48,692 bases of DNA from an uncultured Elusimicrobiales bacterium (GCA_944325055.1 CALUYP010000016.1:1-48692), one strand, 5' to 3'. Numbered from the stretch's first letter, positions 1 through 8,977 are shown. The notes: generated by a model not told the origin, from the sequence alone. Program-made: numbers and translations.

Positions 1-69
1 GGCTTTAATCTACAATGGGCATGGAGCAGCGGATATGCGGCAGCCAAAGCGTTAGAAAAACGTTTTTAA
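1..69 (+). CDS. C-terminus of BaiN/HI0933-like FAD-dependent oxidoreductase (partial)
   Basis: Only the last 22 codons and the stop are present. The peptide contains GFNLQWAWSSGYAA, which matches the C-terminal dinucleotide-binding closing motif (G-[YF]-N-L-Q-x-A-x-S-S-G) of HI0933/YhiN/BaiN flavoproteins. These are NAD(P)/FAD-dependent oxidoreductases of about 400 residues. The assignment rests on that motif alone; the body of the gene lies outside the window. A GC-rich hairpin follows the stop by a few bases. Confidence 0.6.
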   Translation, partial: GFNLQWAWSSGYAAAKALEKRF

Positions 70-73
70 AATT

Positions 74-97
74 CGCGCGCGCACAGGCGCGCGTTTT
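74..97 (+). terminator. Intrinsic terminator after the oxidoreductase gene
   Basis: A 7-bp perfect GC stem (74-80 pairs with 87-93) with a 6-nt loop is followed by four T. The next gene's -10 box begins 3 bases downstream, so terminator and promoter are nearly superimposed. Confidence 0.65.
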
Positions 98-99
98 GG

Positions 100-105
100 T
101 ATAAT
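100..105 (+). promoter_or_regulatory. -10 box for the 130-1272 gene
   Basis: Perfect TATAAT preceded by TTGG. The usual -35 position falls inside the terminator hairpin and shows no TTGACA-like hexamer, so recognition probably relies on the extended -10 region. The predicted transcript start is near 112, giving a leader of under 20 nt. Confidence 0.55.
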
Positions 106-129
106 GATGGGGTAGAATGGGACAGAAAA

Positions 130-1272
130 ATGAATTTGAAAGAAAAACAAAATCTTTTTAAATTACTTATAGAGGGTCTTCGCTTGGTAAACCAGGCCGG
201 GACGGCTTTAGTTGTTTTTGTTATTCTTGCTCTGATATCAACTGTATTGCCGTTGCTGTTGTTACACCTAAACATTTCTCCGATTCTAGTTAAATTAACC
301 ATTTCTTTCCTTTCCTCTTTTTTGTTGATTTTGCTGTGGCGCGTTTTAGCGGCCAAAGCTGATAATTTTGGAGAATCTATTTCTAATTCTCTGACGGCTT
401 CGCTAATTCCCAGCGTCTATTTACTGATAGTTAGCCTCATTATAGGCGGATTTACAATATTGGCCTCCTTCGTACTTATTCCTTTACTCAAATATACAGG
501 CAATATAGGACTCATTCTTTTTGCGTTAGTGTTTTATTTTCTCTTTGTGCGGCTTTCTTTTGTACCACCAGCACTGGCACTGCGTGAACAGGGACCGGTC
601 AAAGCAATTATTTACAGCTGGGAAATGACCCGCGGCGTTAAAAATTTCTTTAGAACTTTCTTTGCGCTATTGGTCTGCGGATTGTTATCTCCTCTGTTTT
701 TGCTTATCATTATACGCGCTTTATATATTTTCATTCCTTTGTATTTTGCCGACAGTTTCAACCTTGCCGCTTTGACAACATCGTGGTATGTAGCAGGTGG
801 AATAATTTTATTTTGTTTTTTGGTTGTCAACTTCTGGTCTTTTGCCACTTTCTTGTTATTCTTCTTAAACTGCGATTACGGAGAAAACCGCAGCTCTTAT
901 ACGCCGCTTCCTGAGGCCGAATTAACCTCTCAAACCACTCAAGTTTTCGGCGAGAATAATAACGTGCTTCCTCCCGGCTTGGGAAAAATAGTAACCCAGC
1001 AGGATATCGAAAACGTAACTGTCAAAAAAGCGTCTGTTAAAACCGTATCTGATTCGGATGATTTAAAAGAACATTTAGATAAAGTCTACCAACCCAAACC
1101 GGAGGAGTTTGTCCATTATCAGGAAGAAGACCGGATGCCGACTATTCTGTTTGATGATGAAATGGCAAAACAAATCGAACAAAACAGTCAATTATTTGCA
1201 AAGAAAGAGAAAAGAGAAGAACACAATCAAGAGGATAAAGACGATGGACAAAGTATTAAAATGTCCAAATAA
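130..1272 (+). CDS. Polytopic membrane protein with acidic cytoplasmic tail
   Basis: A 380-residue protein with about six hydrophobic segments in residues 22-255, followed by a hydrophilic charged tail of about 125 residues. The loop RLSFVPPALALREQ followed by a basic stretch ending in WEMTRG resembles the membrane domain seen in YciC-like proteins and in the membrane part of some glycerophosphodiester phosphodiesterases. No catalytic motif is visible. Only a weak ribosome-binding site (GGGACA) precedes the start. The upstream gene is an oxidoreductase ending in its own terminator, so this is a separate unit. Function unknown; a role in membrane organisation or as a scaffold is only a guess. 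Confidence 0.75.
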   Translation: MNLKEKQNLFKLLIEGLRLVNQAGTALVVFVILALISTVLPLLLLHLNISPILVKLTISFLSSFLLILLWRVLAAKADNFGESISNSLTASLIPSVYLLIVSLIIGGFTILASFVLIPLLKYTGNIGLILFALVFYFLFVRLSFVPPALALREQGPVKAIIYSWEMTRGVKNFFRTFFALLVCGLLSPLFLLIIIRALYIFIPLYFADSFNLAALTTSWYVAGGIILFCFLVVNFWSFATFLLFFLNCDYGENRSSYTPLPEAELTSQTTQVFGENNNVLPPGLGKIVTQQDIENVTVKKASVKTVSDSDDLKEHLDKVYQPKPEEFVHYQEEDRMPTILFDDEMAKQIEQNSQLFAKKEKREEHNQEDKDDGQSIKMSK

Positions 1273-1373
1273 GCCTTTGAGCTTTACCATGTTTCAAAGA
1301 AGTATTATTTTTTATTTGCGTTTGCAGACCAGACAGTCGGTATGCAAAAATCAAAATTTTGCCGTATTCAACG

Positions 1374-1408
1374 GGAAGAGTCTTTTTGTAGAGGCTCTTC
1401 CTTTTTTT
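1374..1408 (+). terminator. Intrinsic terminator
   Basis: GGAAGAG (1374-1380) pairs with CTCTTCC (1395-1401), extendable inward with wobbles, and is followed by seven T (1402-1408). It lies about 100 bp after the membrane-protein gene and just before the ribosome-binding site of the phosphate transporter. Confidence 0.65.
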
Positions 1409-1434
1409 GAACAAACATCCAAGGAGAATCCTCT

Positions 1435-3222
1435 ATGTCAACCCTGCTAAATACGCTTAATTTGTTAGGCGGCTTGGCTATTTTTCTATTCGGCATGAAA
1501 ATCATGAGCGACGGTTTGCAAAAAGTATCCGGAGAGAAACTGCGCCAGCTGTTGGGAATCGCTACAACAAACCGTTTTGCCGCCACTGCGTGCGGGGCGT
1601 TGGTAACCAGCATCATCCAGTCTTCCAGCGCTACTACCGTTATGGTAGTGGGATTCGCCAGCGCGGGGTTGTTGAATTTGTACCAATCTTTAGGAGTTAT
1701 CTTCGGTGCAAATATCGGAACCACCATGACGGCGTGGATTGTCAGCTTGTTTGGATTTAAAATGCAAATCTCCTTGTTCGCGCTTCCGGTAATTGCCATT
1801 GGATTTTTTGCCCAGTTTATTCCCCGTTTTATTGTAATACGCCGCTTGGGGGAAACCATGGTGGGATTTGGACTGCTGTTTTTGGGATTAGATATTATGA
1901 AAAACGCTATTCCCGCCGATTTTGCCCAAAACCCGCACGTAGTAGAGTGGATTTCCCGCTTTCAGCCCAACAATCTGCTCAACCTGCTTATCTTGATTTT
2001 CAGCGGCACGATATTAACGGTAATTTTGCAGTCTTCCAGCGCAGTCATGGCCATGACCCTTACCTGCGCCGCGGCGGGAATTATTGATTTCCCGACTTCC
2101 GGCGCACTGGTGTTGGGGGAAAATATCGGTACCACCATTACGGCTAACTTAGCGGCCATCGGCGCCAGCAAAACCGCACGCCGGGCCGCTTTAGGGCATT
2201 TCCTGTTTAATATAATAGGCGTATTCTGGGTGGTATGTATTTTCCATCATTTTGTAGATTTTGTAGATTGGCTGGTTCCGGGGTCTCCCTATACTAAAGA
2301 AACGGATGTTCTGACCGCCGTACTGCCTTATCACATTTCCGCTTTTCACACCGTCTTTAACGTGCTGAACACCATGCTGATGTTGCCGCTGTTAAACCAA
2401 CTGGCCAAACTCACGTACCTGATCATTCCGAAATCCAAACGGGAAGATAAAAAAGAACATGAGCTGATCTATCTGTCGACCCGCTTTACGCAAACGCCGG
2501 AATTGGCGTTGATTGCCGTACGGAAGGAAGTGGAACGGATGATGAGCTTTGTGACTAAAATGACAGACAAATTAATTCACGCCGTCAAAATAGACGATGA
2601 AAAGATGTTCCACCGCTTGATTGAAGATGTCAAAGAAGCCGAGAAAACGACCGATGTGTTAGAACATAAAATCAACTTATATCTAACTTCTTTGTCTCAC
2701 GGCAACCTTTCCCGCCACGCGGTGGCCCAAGCGTTTTCTCTCTTTGACGTATTAAACAGCATTGAACGCATGGGTGACTGCGGCGAAAAAATCGCCCGTA
2801 TCTTAGAAAAATTCCACACCAAACAGCCTTTTGCACCGGCGGATGTAAATGACTTGGAAGTCATTGCCAAACTGACCAAAGAAATTACCAAACGCACCCG
2901 CCGCGTATTGGTGGACTTTCAGCAGCCTACCCGCCAATGGCACGCCGAAGCGGAACGGACTTTTGCCGAAGCGGTAAGAGACGAGGAAGAATTAAACGCG
3001 CTTCGAAAACGCTTCTTGCGGGACCGCCGGGAACGAATTAACGCCGGGCAGGAAGCTTCTCCCGATTCAATTACCGCTTACGCGGATATTTTGAATAATT
3101 TTGAAAGAATCGGCGATTACGCCATGCGCGTGAACGAAAATATCTTAAGTATGCGCGCGGAAGACAATGCCCCGCATACCAAACCGGCCGCCGCTGAACC
3201 GGCGCTTCCGCCGCAGGCATAA
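1435..3222 (+). CDS. Na+/phosphate cotransporter with C-terminal PhoU-like domain (NptA/YjbB family)
   Basis: A 595-residue protein. The N-terminal half is an NaPi-II type transporter: two inverted-repeat signatures QSSSATTVM (about residue 62) and QSSSAVMAM (about residue 199), each followed by a matching G[AE]NIGTT motif. These duplicated QSSS motifs form the sodium and phosphate sites in this family. From about residue 350 the chain becomes hydrophilic and helical with two PhoU-like units (ERMGDCGEKIARI and ERIGDYAMRVNENI), as in bacterial YjbB-type proteins. It should move inorganic phosphate across the inner membrane. Ribosome-binding site AAGGAG is well placed. The DUF1232 gene follows 11 bp later and is probably cotranscribed. 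Confidence 0.92.
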   Translation: MSTLLNTLNLLGGLAIFLFGMKIMSDGLQKVSGEKLRQLLGIATTNRFAATACGALVTSIIQSSSATTVMVVGFASAGLLNLYQSLGVIFGANIGTTMTAWIVSLFGFKMQISLFALPVIAIGFFAQFIPRFIVIRRLGETMVGFGLLFLGLDIMKNAIPADFAQNPHVVEWISRFQPNNLLNLLILIFSGTILTVILQSSSAVMAMTLTCAAAGIIDFPTSGALVLGENIGTTITANLAAIGASKTARRAALGHFLFNIIGVFWVVCIFHHFVDFVDWLVPGSPYTKETDVLTAVLPYHISAFHTVFNVLNTMLMLPLLNQLAKLTYLIIPKSKREDKKEHELIYLSTRFTQTPELALIAVRKEVERMMSFVTKMTDKLIHAVKIDDEKMFHRLIEDVKEAEKTTDVLEHKINLYLTSLSHGNLSRHAVAQAFSLFDVLNSIERMGDCGEKIARILEKFHTKQPFAPADVNDLEVIAKLTKEITKRTRRVLVDFQQPTRQWHAEAERTFAEAVRDEEELNALRKRFLRDRRERINAGQEASPDSITAYADILNNFERIGDYAMRVNENILSMRAEDNAPHTKPAAAEPALPPQA

Positions 3223-3233
3223 AAGGACCCGCT

Positions 3234-3551
3234 ATGAAATTAAATCCGGTAAAAGTCCTTCAAGACTTTTCCAGCTTCTTTCCCATGCTGTGGGCGATTC
3301 TAAGAGGCCGCTGGAAAATGAATTGGAATACGTTTATCTGGACGGTATTGTGCGTGATATATTTAATCTCGCCGATAGATTTCTTGCCGGATGTATTGCC
3401 GATACTGGGAATTACCGATGACGGGGCTTTTATCCTGCTGGTATTAACTCTGATTCACAAGGATTTAGAAGCCTACCGGTCCGCCCAAAAACAACCGGGC
3501 ACTATACGAAAAGAGCTCATTTCCCCCGATGAAAAACAAGAAAAGAAGTAA
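3234..3551 (+). CDS. DUF1232 (YkvA-like) small membrane protein
   Basis: A 105-residue protein. The core LISPIDFLPD followed by a GxTDD motif and a hydrophobic helix is the hallmark of the DUF1232/YkvA family, whose biochemical role is not established. It is separated from the phosphate transporter by 11 bp with an AGGA-type ribosome-binding site, so the two probably form an operon. The overlapping +1-frame reading across the junction is a shadow. Confidence 0.85.
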   Translation: MKLNPVKVLQDFSSFFPMLWAILRGRWKMNWNTFIWTVLCVIYLISPIDFLPDVLPILGITDDGAFILLVLTLIHKDLEAYRSAQKQPGTIRKELISPDEKQEKK

Positions 3552-3564
3552 CCCTTTTCCACGC

Positions 3565-3594
3565 TTGCCCACCCATGCGTAAAAAAACTACAAT
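3565..3594 (+). promoter_or_regulatory. Promoter of the AsmA gene; transcript probably leaderless
   Basis: -35 TTGCCC (3565-3570), 18-bp spacer, -10 TACAAT (3589-3594). The start codon begins at 3601, only 6 bases after the -10, so transcription should start at or next to the A of ATG. No ribosome-binding site is present upstream, which fits a leaderless mRNA. Confidence 0.5.
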
Positions 3595-3600
3595 ATAGCT

Positions 3601-5922
3601 ATGAAAAAATTCTTAAAACTATGCTTCAAAATCGCGGTTGTCCTCGTGGTTTTGGGGGCGGCGGCTTTAGTCGCACTACGGCTGATGTTCCCGCCCGAAA
3701 AACTCAAGGCCATGGCGCTTGAGTATGCAAAAAATAATTTGCACCGGGAAATTACGTTTGACGGGATTTCCTTGAATCTGGTTGGAGTGACGCTGGATCA
3801 TTTTGCTATTTCAGAAAATACCACTTTTCAAGACGGCACTTTTGCACAGGCGGATAAGCTGGTGGTTAAGATTGCACTCAAACCCCTGCTTCAGAAACGG
3901 ATAGAAATCGCCACCGTGCAATTGGACGGATTAAATATTAATCTAATTAAAAATCCCGACGGTTCATTTAACTTTGATTCATTAATTCCGGCCTCCTCCC
4001 AACAGGATACCACTGCGGCCTCTCAGCCGAATCAGCCGGCATCGGCGTCCGAAGCGGGAGCGGGTTTAATATTGCTGGCAGATAAGATTGCCGCCAATAA
4101 CTGCAGTTTCTCCTACAAAGATCTGCAAACCGGGATGAACGCTTCGATAGATAAACTAAACTTGGAAATCAATCATTTCGATTTAACGGATCCGTTCGAC
4201 GTAAAAATTACTTTTAACAGTGCTTATCAGGAAAAGAACGGTCCGGCCGTATCCGTTCCGGTAAATCTGGCCCTGCGTGTATTTTTAGCCGGGCTGGATA
4301 TGCAAAACGCTTATGTAACGGTTAATAATATTTCGGCGTCTTATAAAACCGTTCAGCTCCAACTTAAAGGCGGCGTACGCAATTTTACCGCACCGGAAGC
4401 CGATTTATCCGGCACGCTAAGCGGTATTAGCAACGGCATTCTGGCTGATTTTTTGCCCAATTTGCCGGAATTTTCTTTGCCTGTTATTAATATGAGCCTT
4501 AAAGCGGCGGCAAACTTGGATAAATCCACTGCTACCGTTTCCGAGGCAAAGCTCTCCGTTTTGGACAGTGCATTTTCAGCTTATGGAACAATCGGCTGGA
4601 GCGGGCCGGCGCCCACTTATTCCGTCAATGCCAATCTAACAACCGATCTGGCCCAGATTGTTCATATGACCAGTACCATCGCCGATTTTAATCCTGGCGG
4701 GGTGGTTACGGGTTCATTCAAAGCGACTGACAAACAAAACGGAAAAGATGTAAGCGGATCGGTTACTTTCAAAGAGGTCAATCTTTTATATGAACCGTTT
4801 ACCGTGTCGGAGCTGAATGGAACGGTAAACATCGCTTCTATAGATAATATTTCTTCCAATTCGCTTACCGGATTGCTAAATGGCGAGAAGTTCACGTCCT
4901 CCTTCTCTTACCAAAATATCAAAGACGTAATGAATATTATTCTAAATGTGGATTTGGCTAAATTCACGTTAGATGAAATACCGGCTTCTTCCCAAGAAAA
5001 GAAGTCCCAACCGGATCAAGCGGCTCAAACGGATTCGCAAGCACAGAATACATCTAGTGCGGAAAAAACCGTCCAAACGAATCCGTCCCCGGCCACTACT
5101 CCGGCACAAACCGCTTCCAGCTTGCGGATGAACATTAAAGCCAATGTAAACGTAGGTCCAATCGATGTGCCGTATTTCCGGACGGACGGAATTACTTTAA
5201 CGGCCAATTTGACTGACGTTACCGATACTATGACTCAAGCAAACGGACAGGTAACATTCAAATTGCAGCCGGGTGCAATTACGGATCTGGATTCGTTTGT
5301 GAAAGAGAATAAAATTGCCAAAATACTTCTGCTTCCTATCACCATTGTGCGCAAAGTAGCCAACGCATTAAATATTGAACTGTTCCCAGAACCGGAAAAC
5401 ACAAACAAAGGAGAAATTTCGTTTACTAACGGAGAAGGAGTATATACGTTTGTAAACGGAGTGATGCAAGTAGATAAAACGATATTTAATTCCCAAGTAA
5501 CCGATATCTCTGGTTCTGGCAATATCAACTTCTATACCAAAGCGTTAGATATGCAGGTATCAGCCACGGTACTTACCTCTCAAACGCCGGTGATGATCAA
5601 AATTGGCGGCACTATGGATGAACCAAGCGGCAAGTTAGACGTCGTTGGGACGGTGGGTTCATTGGTGGGGGGAATTTTAAATTATAAGACTCCCGGCAAA
5701 GTAATCAGCGGAACCGCTAACGCTGCCGGAGATGTGGCTTCCGGCGCTGTAAAAACCACGGGGAAAGTGGCTTCCACTGCCGTAAAAACAGGGGTGGACG
5801 TTACTAAAACCGCCGCCAACGTGGCAACAGACACCGTAAAAGGAACAGTTGATGCCGCAAAAGATGCATTAAAAGGAATCGGCGGCTTATTTAAGAAATC
5901 AGATTCTGCCGAACAAAAATAA
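3601..5922 (+). CDS. AsmA-family envelope protein
   Basis: A 773-residue protein with one N-terminal membrane anchor (about residues 8-28) followed by a long beta-rich periplasmic region. It has the AsmA pattern near the N-terminus (FDGISLNLVGVTLDHFAIS; then LDGLNINLIKNPDGSFNFDSLI) and the DUF748/AsmA-type C-terminal region near residues 540-680. A low-complexity Ser/Gln/Pro/Thr linker lies near residues 465-500. The last 80 residues are Ala/Lys/Thr/Val repeats (VASGAVKTTGKVAS type) predicted to be amphipathic helix. AsmA relatives are implicated in bridging inner and outer membranes for phospholipid transport. The gene stands alone between its promoter and a strong terminator. Confidence 0.85.
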   Translation: MKKFLKLCFKIAVVLVVLGAAALVALRLMFPPEKLKAMALEYAKNNLHREITFDGISLNLVGVTLDHFAISENTTFQDGTFAQADKLVVKIALKPLLQKRIEIATVQLDGLNINLIKNPDGSFNFDSLIPASSQQDTTAASQPNQPASASEAGAGLILLADKIAANNCSFSYKDLQTGMNASIDKLNLEINHFDLTDPFDVKITFNSAYQEKNGPAVSVPVNLALRVFLAGLDMQNAYVTVNNISASYKTVQLQLKGGVRNFTAPEADLSGTLSGISNGILADFLPNLPEFSLPVINMSLKAAANLDKSTATVSEAKLSVLDSAFSAYGTIGWSGPAPTYSVNANLTTDLAQIVHMTSTIADFNPGGVVTGSFKATDKQNGKDVSGSVTFKEVNLLYEPFTVSELNGTVNIASIDNISSNSLTGLLNGEKFTSSFSYQNIKDVMNIILNVDLAKFTLDEIPASSQEKKSQPDQAAQTDSQAQNTSSAEKTVQTNPSPATTPAQTASSLRMNIKANVNVGPIDVPYFRTDGITLTANLTDVTDTMTQANGQVTFKLQPGAITDLDSFVKENKIAKILLLPITIVRKVANALNIELFPEPENTNKGEISFTNGEGVYTFVNGVMQVDKTIFNSQVTDISGSGNINFYTKALDMQVSATVLTSQTPVMIKIGGTMDEPSGKLDVVGTVGSLVGGILNYKTPGKVISGTANAAGDVASGAVKTTGKVASTAVKTGVDVTKTAANVATDTVKGTVDAAKDALKGIGGLFKKSDSAEQK

Positions 5923-5934
5923 AATATTCAACAT

Positions 5935-5970
5935 ACAAAAAGCCACAGGAAAACACCTGTGGCTTTTTGT
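5935..5970 (+). terminator. Strong intrinsic terminator after AsmA gene
   Basis: A perfect 15-bp stem (5935-5949 with 5956-5970) around a 6-nt A-rich loop, with A and T runs at its ends. It could work in both directions. Confidence 0.85.
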
Positions 5971-6062
5971 ATCAAAAAATCCATCCAATAAAAGGAAACG
6001 GTTCCGACAGAATGCACGAGTTAATTGAGATTTGCCACTTTTATTCAAACCATTTAAATTGT

Positions 6063-6098
6063 TATATCATGGGGATCGAACCCTAATTAAATGATATA
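6063..6098 (-). other. Inverted repeat enclosing a tRNA T-loop-like hairpin
   Basis: TATATCAT (6063-6070) and ATGATATA (6091-6098) form a perfect 8-bp stem. Inside it on the minus strand is GGG-TTCGATC-CCC, a 7-nt loop identical in form to a tRNA T-loop. The T-stem is only 3 bp and no D-arm or anticodon arm is visible, so it is not a functional tRNA. It may be a tRNA remnant, an operator or coincidence. It abuts the waaA promoter. Confidence 0.3.
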
Positions 6099-6100
6099 GG

Positions 6101-6129
6101 CTGACTCCTAACCGGAAATATCATATAAT
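6101..6129 (+). promoter_or_regulatory. waaA promoter; transcript probably leaderless
   Basis: -35 CTGACT (6101-6106), 17-bp spacer, perfect -10 TATAAT (6124-6129). ATG begins at 6139, 9 bases after the -10, with no Shine-Dalgarno sequence between, so the mRNA should begin within a few bases of the start codon. Confidence 0.6.
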
Positions 6130-6138
6130 AGTGTTTAT

Positions 6139-7419
6139 ATGGGACATTTTTTGCTTATTCTTACAAATTTAATATTCCCGTTGGCCGCTCTGGGCGTGAT
6201 ATTGGGCTTTTTGCTTTCCCCGCGCAGAGGGCTGCTAAAGCATCTAACTTGTGAACTCAGAGAGCGTTTCGGACTGGAAAAAGAAGAAGATATTCCCCAA
6301 AATGCGATTTGGATACATTGTGCCAGCGTGGGCGAAGTAATGTCGATGAAAGAACTTATCTCCCGTTTAAAGAAGTTTTATAGACGCAATATTCTTGTAA
6401 CCACCACCACAGAAGCCGGAAAAGAAACCGCTTCCAAAAATCCGGAAATATCCAAAGCCTTATTAGCACCGCTTGATTTTTACCCGTCTTGCAAACGTTT
6501 CATCCGCATAGCCAATCCTTACAGATTATTTATTGTAGAACGCGAGATATGGCCCAATATGCTGGAAGCGGCCCATAACGCAGGCGTCCCTGCGGCCCTC
6601 CTCAATGGGCGCATTTCCGCAAAATCGGCAAAAGCATATTTACTGATCCGGCCCTTATTTAAACGGGCATTAAACACTTTATCTTTCGCCGCATTGCAAA
6701 CCAAAGAAGCGGCCCAACGATATGAGAAGCTGGGCGTGAAAAAAGAAGATATTTTCGTTTGCGGGAATGTCAAATATGATACGCTAAACGACCACCCCAC
6801 TCAAAAAACAAATGTCACCCGCGTGCTGACCGCGTTAGGATGGAATGGGAAACCCATCTTGGTATGCGGAAGCACCCATCCGTTGGAAGAAACTATGTTG
6901 TTACGGGCAGCGCCGGAATTAACGAAAAAAGGGATTAAAATCGTATTTGCGCCGCGTCATCTGGAGAGAAAACCGGAAATAGAAATATCTCTTCGCCAAA
7001 GCGGCTTACATTACGCTTTTTTCAGCCAACCCAATTTTAATAAAGAAACGGATATTCTTTGCGTAGATGTGATGGGGATATTAACCTCTCTATATGCTTG
7101 TGCCAGTTTGGTGTTTGTAGGCGGATCAGTAGAACGCCGCGGGGCACATAATTTGTTGGAACCGGCTATTCTTTCTAAAACGGTTCTGTTCGGAAAGTAT
7201 TTTTACAATGCTCCGCTCACGGCTCATTCCCTGCTGGAACAAGGGGGCGGGGTATTGGTGGATGAAACCAATTTTAAGGAAACTGTATTAAGATTATTGT
7301 CCAATCCTGGACAATTGGAAAATATGTCCGAAAAAGCACGCCAAACGGCGCTTAGCTTTAAAGGAGCAACCGATAAAATAATGGAAGTGGTAAAGAATTA
7401 TGAACGAAAATCAACCTAA
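6139..7419 (+). CDS. waaA: 3-deoxy-D-manno-octulosonic acid (Kdo) transferase
   Basis: A 426-residue protein with the full WaaA/KdtA layout. It has an N-terminal membrane anchor (residues 3-25), the GEV motif region WIHCASVGEV (about residues 56-65), the central EREIWPNML and LLNGRIS motifs, GNVKYD, the nucleotide-sugar domain with APRHLERKPEI, and the C-terminal VGGS and HNLLEPAI motifs. It transfers Kdo from CMP-Kdo to lipid A precursor at the cytoplasmic face of the inner membrane, so the organism makes LPS. The downstream glycosyltransferase start codon lies 20 bp inside this gene, indicating translational coupling and a shared role in core LPS assembly. Confidence 0.95.
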   Translation: MGHFLLILTNLIFPLAALGVILGFLLSPRRGLLKHLTCELRERFGLEKEEDIPQNAIWIHCASVGEVMSMKELISRLKKFYRRNILVTTTTEAGKETASKNPEISKALLAPLDFYPSCKRFIRIANPYRLFIVEREIWPNMLEAAHNAGVPAALLNGRISAKSAKAYLLIRPLFKRALNTLSFAALQTKEAAQRYEKLGVKKEDIFVCGNVKYDTLNDHPTQKTNVTRVLTALGWNGKPILVCGSTHPLEETMLLRAAPELTKKGIKIVFAPRHLERKPEIEISLRQSGLHYAFFSQPNFNKETDILCVDVMGILTSLYACASLVFVGGSVERRGAHNLLEPAILSKTVLFGKYFYNAPLTAHSLLEQGGGVLVDETNFKETVLRLLSNPGQLENMSEKARQTALSFKGATDKIMEVVKNYERKST

Positions 7420-8977
7420 AATTTTAGTGGTACGCCTTTCTTCTTTGGGAGATATCGTCCTCTCTTCTCCGGTATATAAAAACATCAAAGCGAAATGGCC
7501 ACAATCGCATATCACGCTAATGGTTAAACCCCAATTTGCCCAAGCATTAGCCGGACACCCGGATATTGATGAAATTATGGTGGCCAAAAAAGGACTGTGG
7601 GCCAACATCCGCCAAATCCGGGCAGGCCATTATACGCATTATTTGGATTTACATTCCACATTAAAAAGTATTTTAATGGGTTTTTTCAGCCGTATTCCGA
7701 ACCGTATCCGTTATGATAAAAATTCCGTTGCGCGCAGAATGTTTGTTAAATTTCACAAAAATTCGCCTGTATTGGAAAAACACACGCTGGAAAAATACTT
7801 AGAAGCGCTTAAAGCATGGAATATTGATATCAAATATAAAGAACCCAAACTGGGAGATTGGGCTTACCAACATGCCAATCTCAGCGGTAAAAAAGTGAAT
7901 AAAATCGGTATTTTCCAAACTTCGTTTATAGGCGACAGCGTCTTGACAACGCCCTTAATCCAAAAAACGGCAAAACTATTTCCGGATACTAAAATTGTCG
8001 TTATAACGCGCCCTCAAACTGAAGATATTTTCAGGCCCATGAAAGAAGTTTCGGAAATTATTTTAAATGATAAAAAGGGATGGAATAAGATTTTTGGCGT
8101 ATGGAAAACAGCCAAAGCCATTAAAGCTGCCGGAATTGATATTTTGCTGGTACCGCACCGAAGCTTTAGAAGTGCGCTCATCGCTTGGCTTTCGCGTGTG
8201 CCGGTACGTATTGGGTTTACATCGAGCGAAGGGTGGTTTTTGTATACAAAAACGATTCCTTTCTCTTGGATGATACACGATGCCGAACGGAATTTAGCTT
8301 TATTGCAAGGAATTGTAAAAGAAAAGTTTACAGCCGAGAAATTAAGCATGCGGTATGCCCCCTCTGCGGAAGAAAACGTAGCCCGCTTAATGAAAGATTT
8401 TAATTTGGAAGGCAAAACGCTGGTTGGAATACACGCCGGAAGCGCTTGGCCCACCAAATGCTGGCCGATGGATTATTTCGTACAGCTTATCAGCCGCTTG
8501 CAAACCGAATTAGGGGTAACCGCGGTACTAGTGGGAGGGGGAACGAAAGACGCCGATTTGGGTGAGAAAATCTGTCAATTATCACAAGGACATGCCGCTA
8601 ATTTATGCGGAAAAACCAGTCTGGCGGATTTAATGGCCCTCATGAAACATTTTAAACTATTTATTACCAACGATTCGGGCCCTATGCATATTGCCACCGC
8701 GTTTGATGTGCCTACTTTAGCCATTTTCGGCCCAACTACGCGCGAATTGGGATTCTTTCCCTATGGAGAAGGCCACCGGGTAGTGGAAGTGAAAGACTTA
8801 CCCTGCCGCCCATGCGCTTTGCACGGGGGGAAAAAATGTCCGCTGGGACATTTTAAATGTATGAAAGAAATTCTGCCGGACCGCGTTTTCCAAAACGCCA
8901 AAGAAATGCTGGAAGAAAACCACGCTCTACCCCAGCCAACAACTCCCGCTAAAGAAACGGCAGCAATAGTCAAGTAA
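7400..8977 (+). CDS. GT9 heptosyltransferase-like protein with duplicated N-terminal lobe
   Basis: 525 residues, against about 350 for WaaC/WaaF. Residues 168-490 form a complete GT9 enzyme: acceptor-side Rossmann lobe beginning FQTSFIGDSVLTTPL, linker, then donor lobe with GIHAGSAWPTKCWP (about 343-356), LVGGGTKDADL and NDSGPMHIA (424-432). Residues 7-165 are a second copy of only the N-terminal lobe (VRLSSLGDIVLSSPVY, then HYTHYLDLHSTLKS) with no donor-binding motifs. The C-terminus has a Cys-rich segment (CRPCALHGGKKC). The product probably adds heptose or a related sugar to the core oligosaccharide. It overlaps waaA by 20 bp. The donor sugar and the role of the extra lobe are unknown. Confidence 0.88.
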   Translation: MNENQPKILVVRLSSLGDIVLSSPVYKNIKAKWPQSHITLMVKPQFAQALAGHPDIDEIMVAKKGLWANIRQIRAGHYTHYLDLHSTLKSILMGFFSRIPNRIRYDKNSVARRMFVKFHKNSPVLEKHTLEKYLEALKAWNIDIKYKEPKLGDWAYQHANLSGKKVNKIGIFQTSFIGDSVLTTPLIQKTAKLFPDTKIVVITRPQTEDIFRPMKEVSEIILNDKKGWNKIFGVWKTAKAIKAAGIDILLVPHRSFRSALIAWLSRVPVRIGFTSSEGWFLYTKTIPFSWMIHDAERNLALLQGIVKEKFTAEKLSMRYAPSAEENVARLMKDFNLEGKTLVGIHAGSAWPTKCWPMDYFVQLISRLQTELGVTAVLVGGGTKDADLGEKICQLSQGHAANLCGKTSLADLMALMKHFKLFITNDSGPMHIATAFDVPTLAIFGPTTRELGFFPYGEGHRVVEVKDLPCRPCALHGGKKCPLGHFKCMKEILPDRVFQNAKEMLEENHALPQPTTPAKETAAIVK

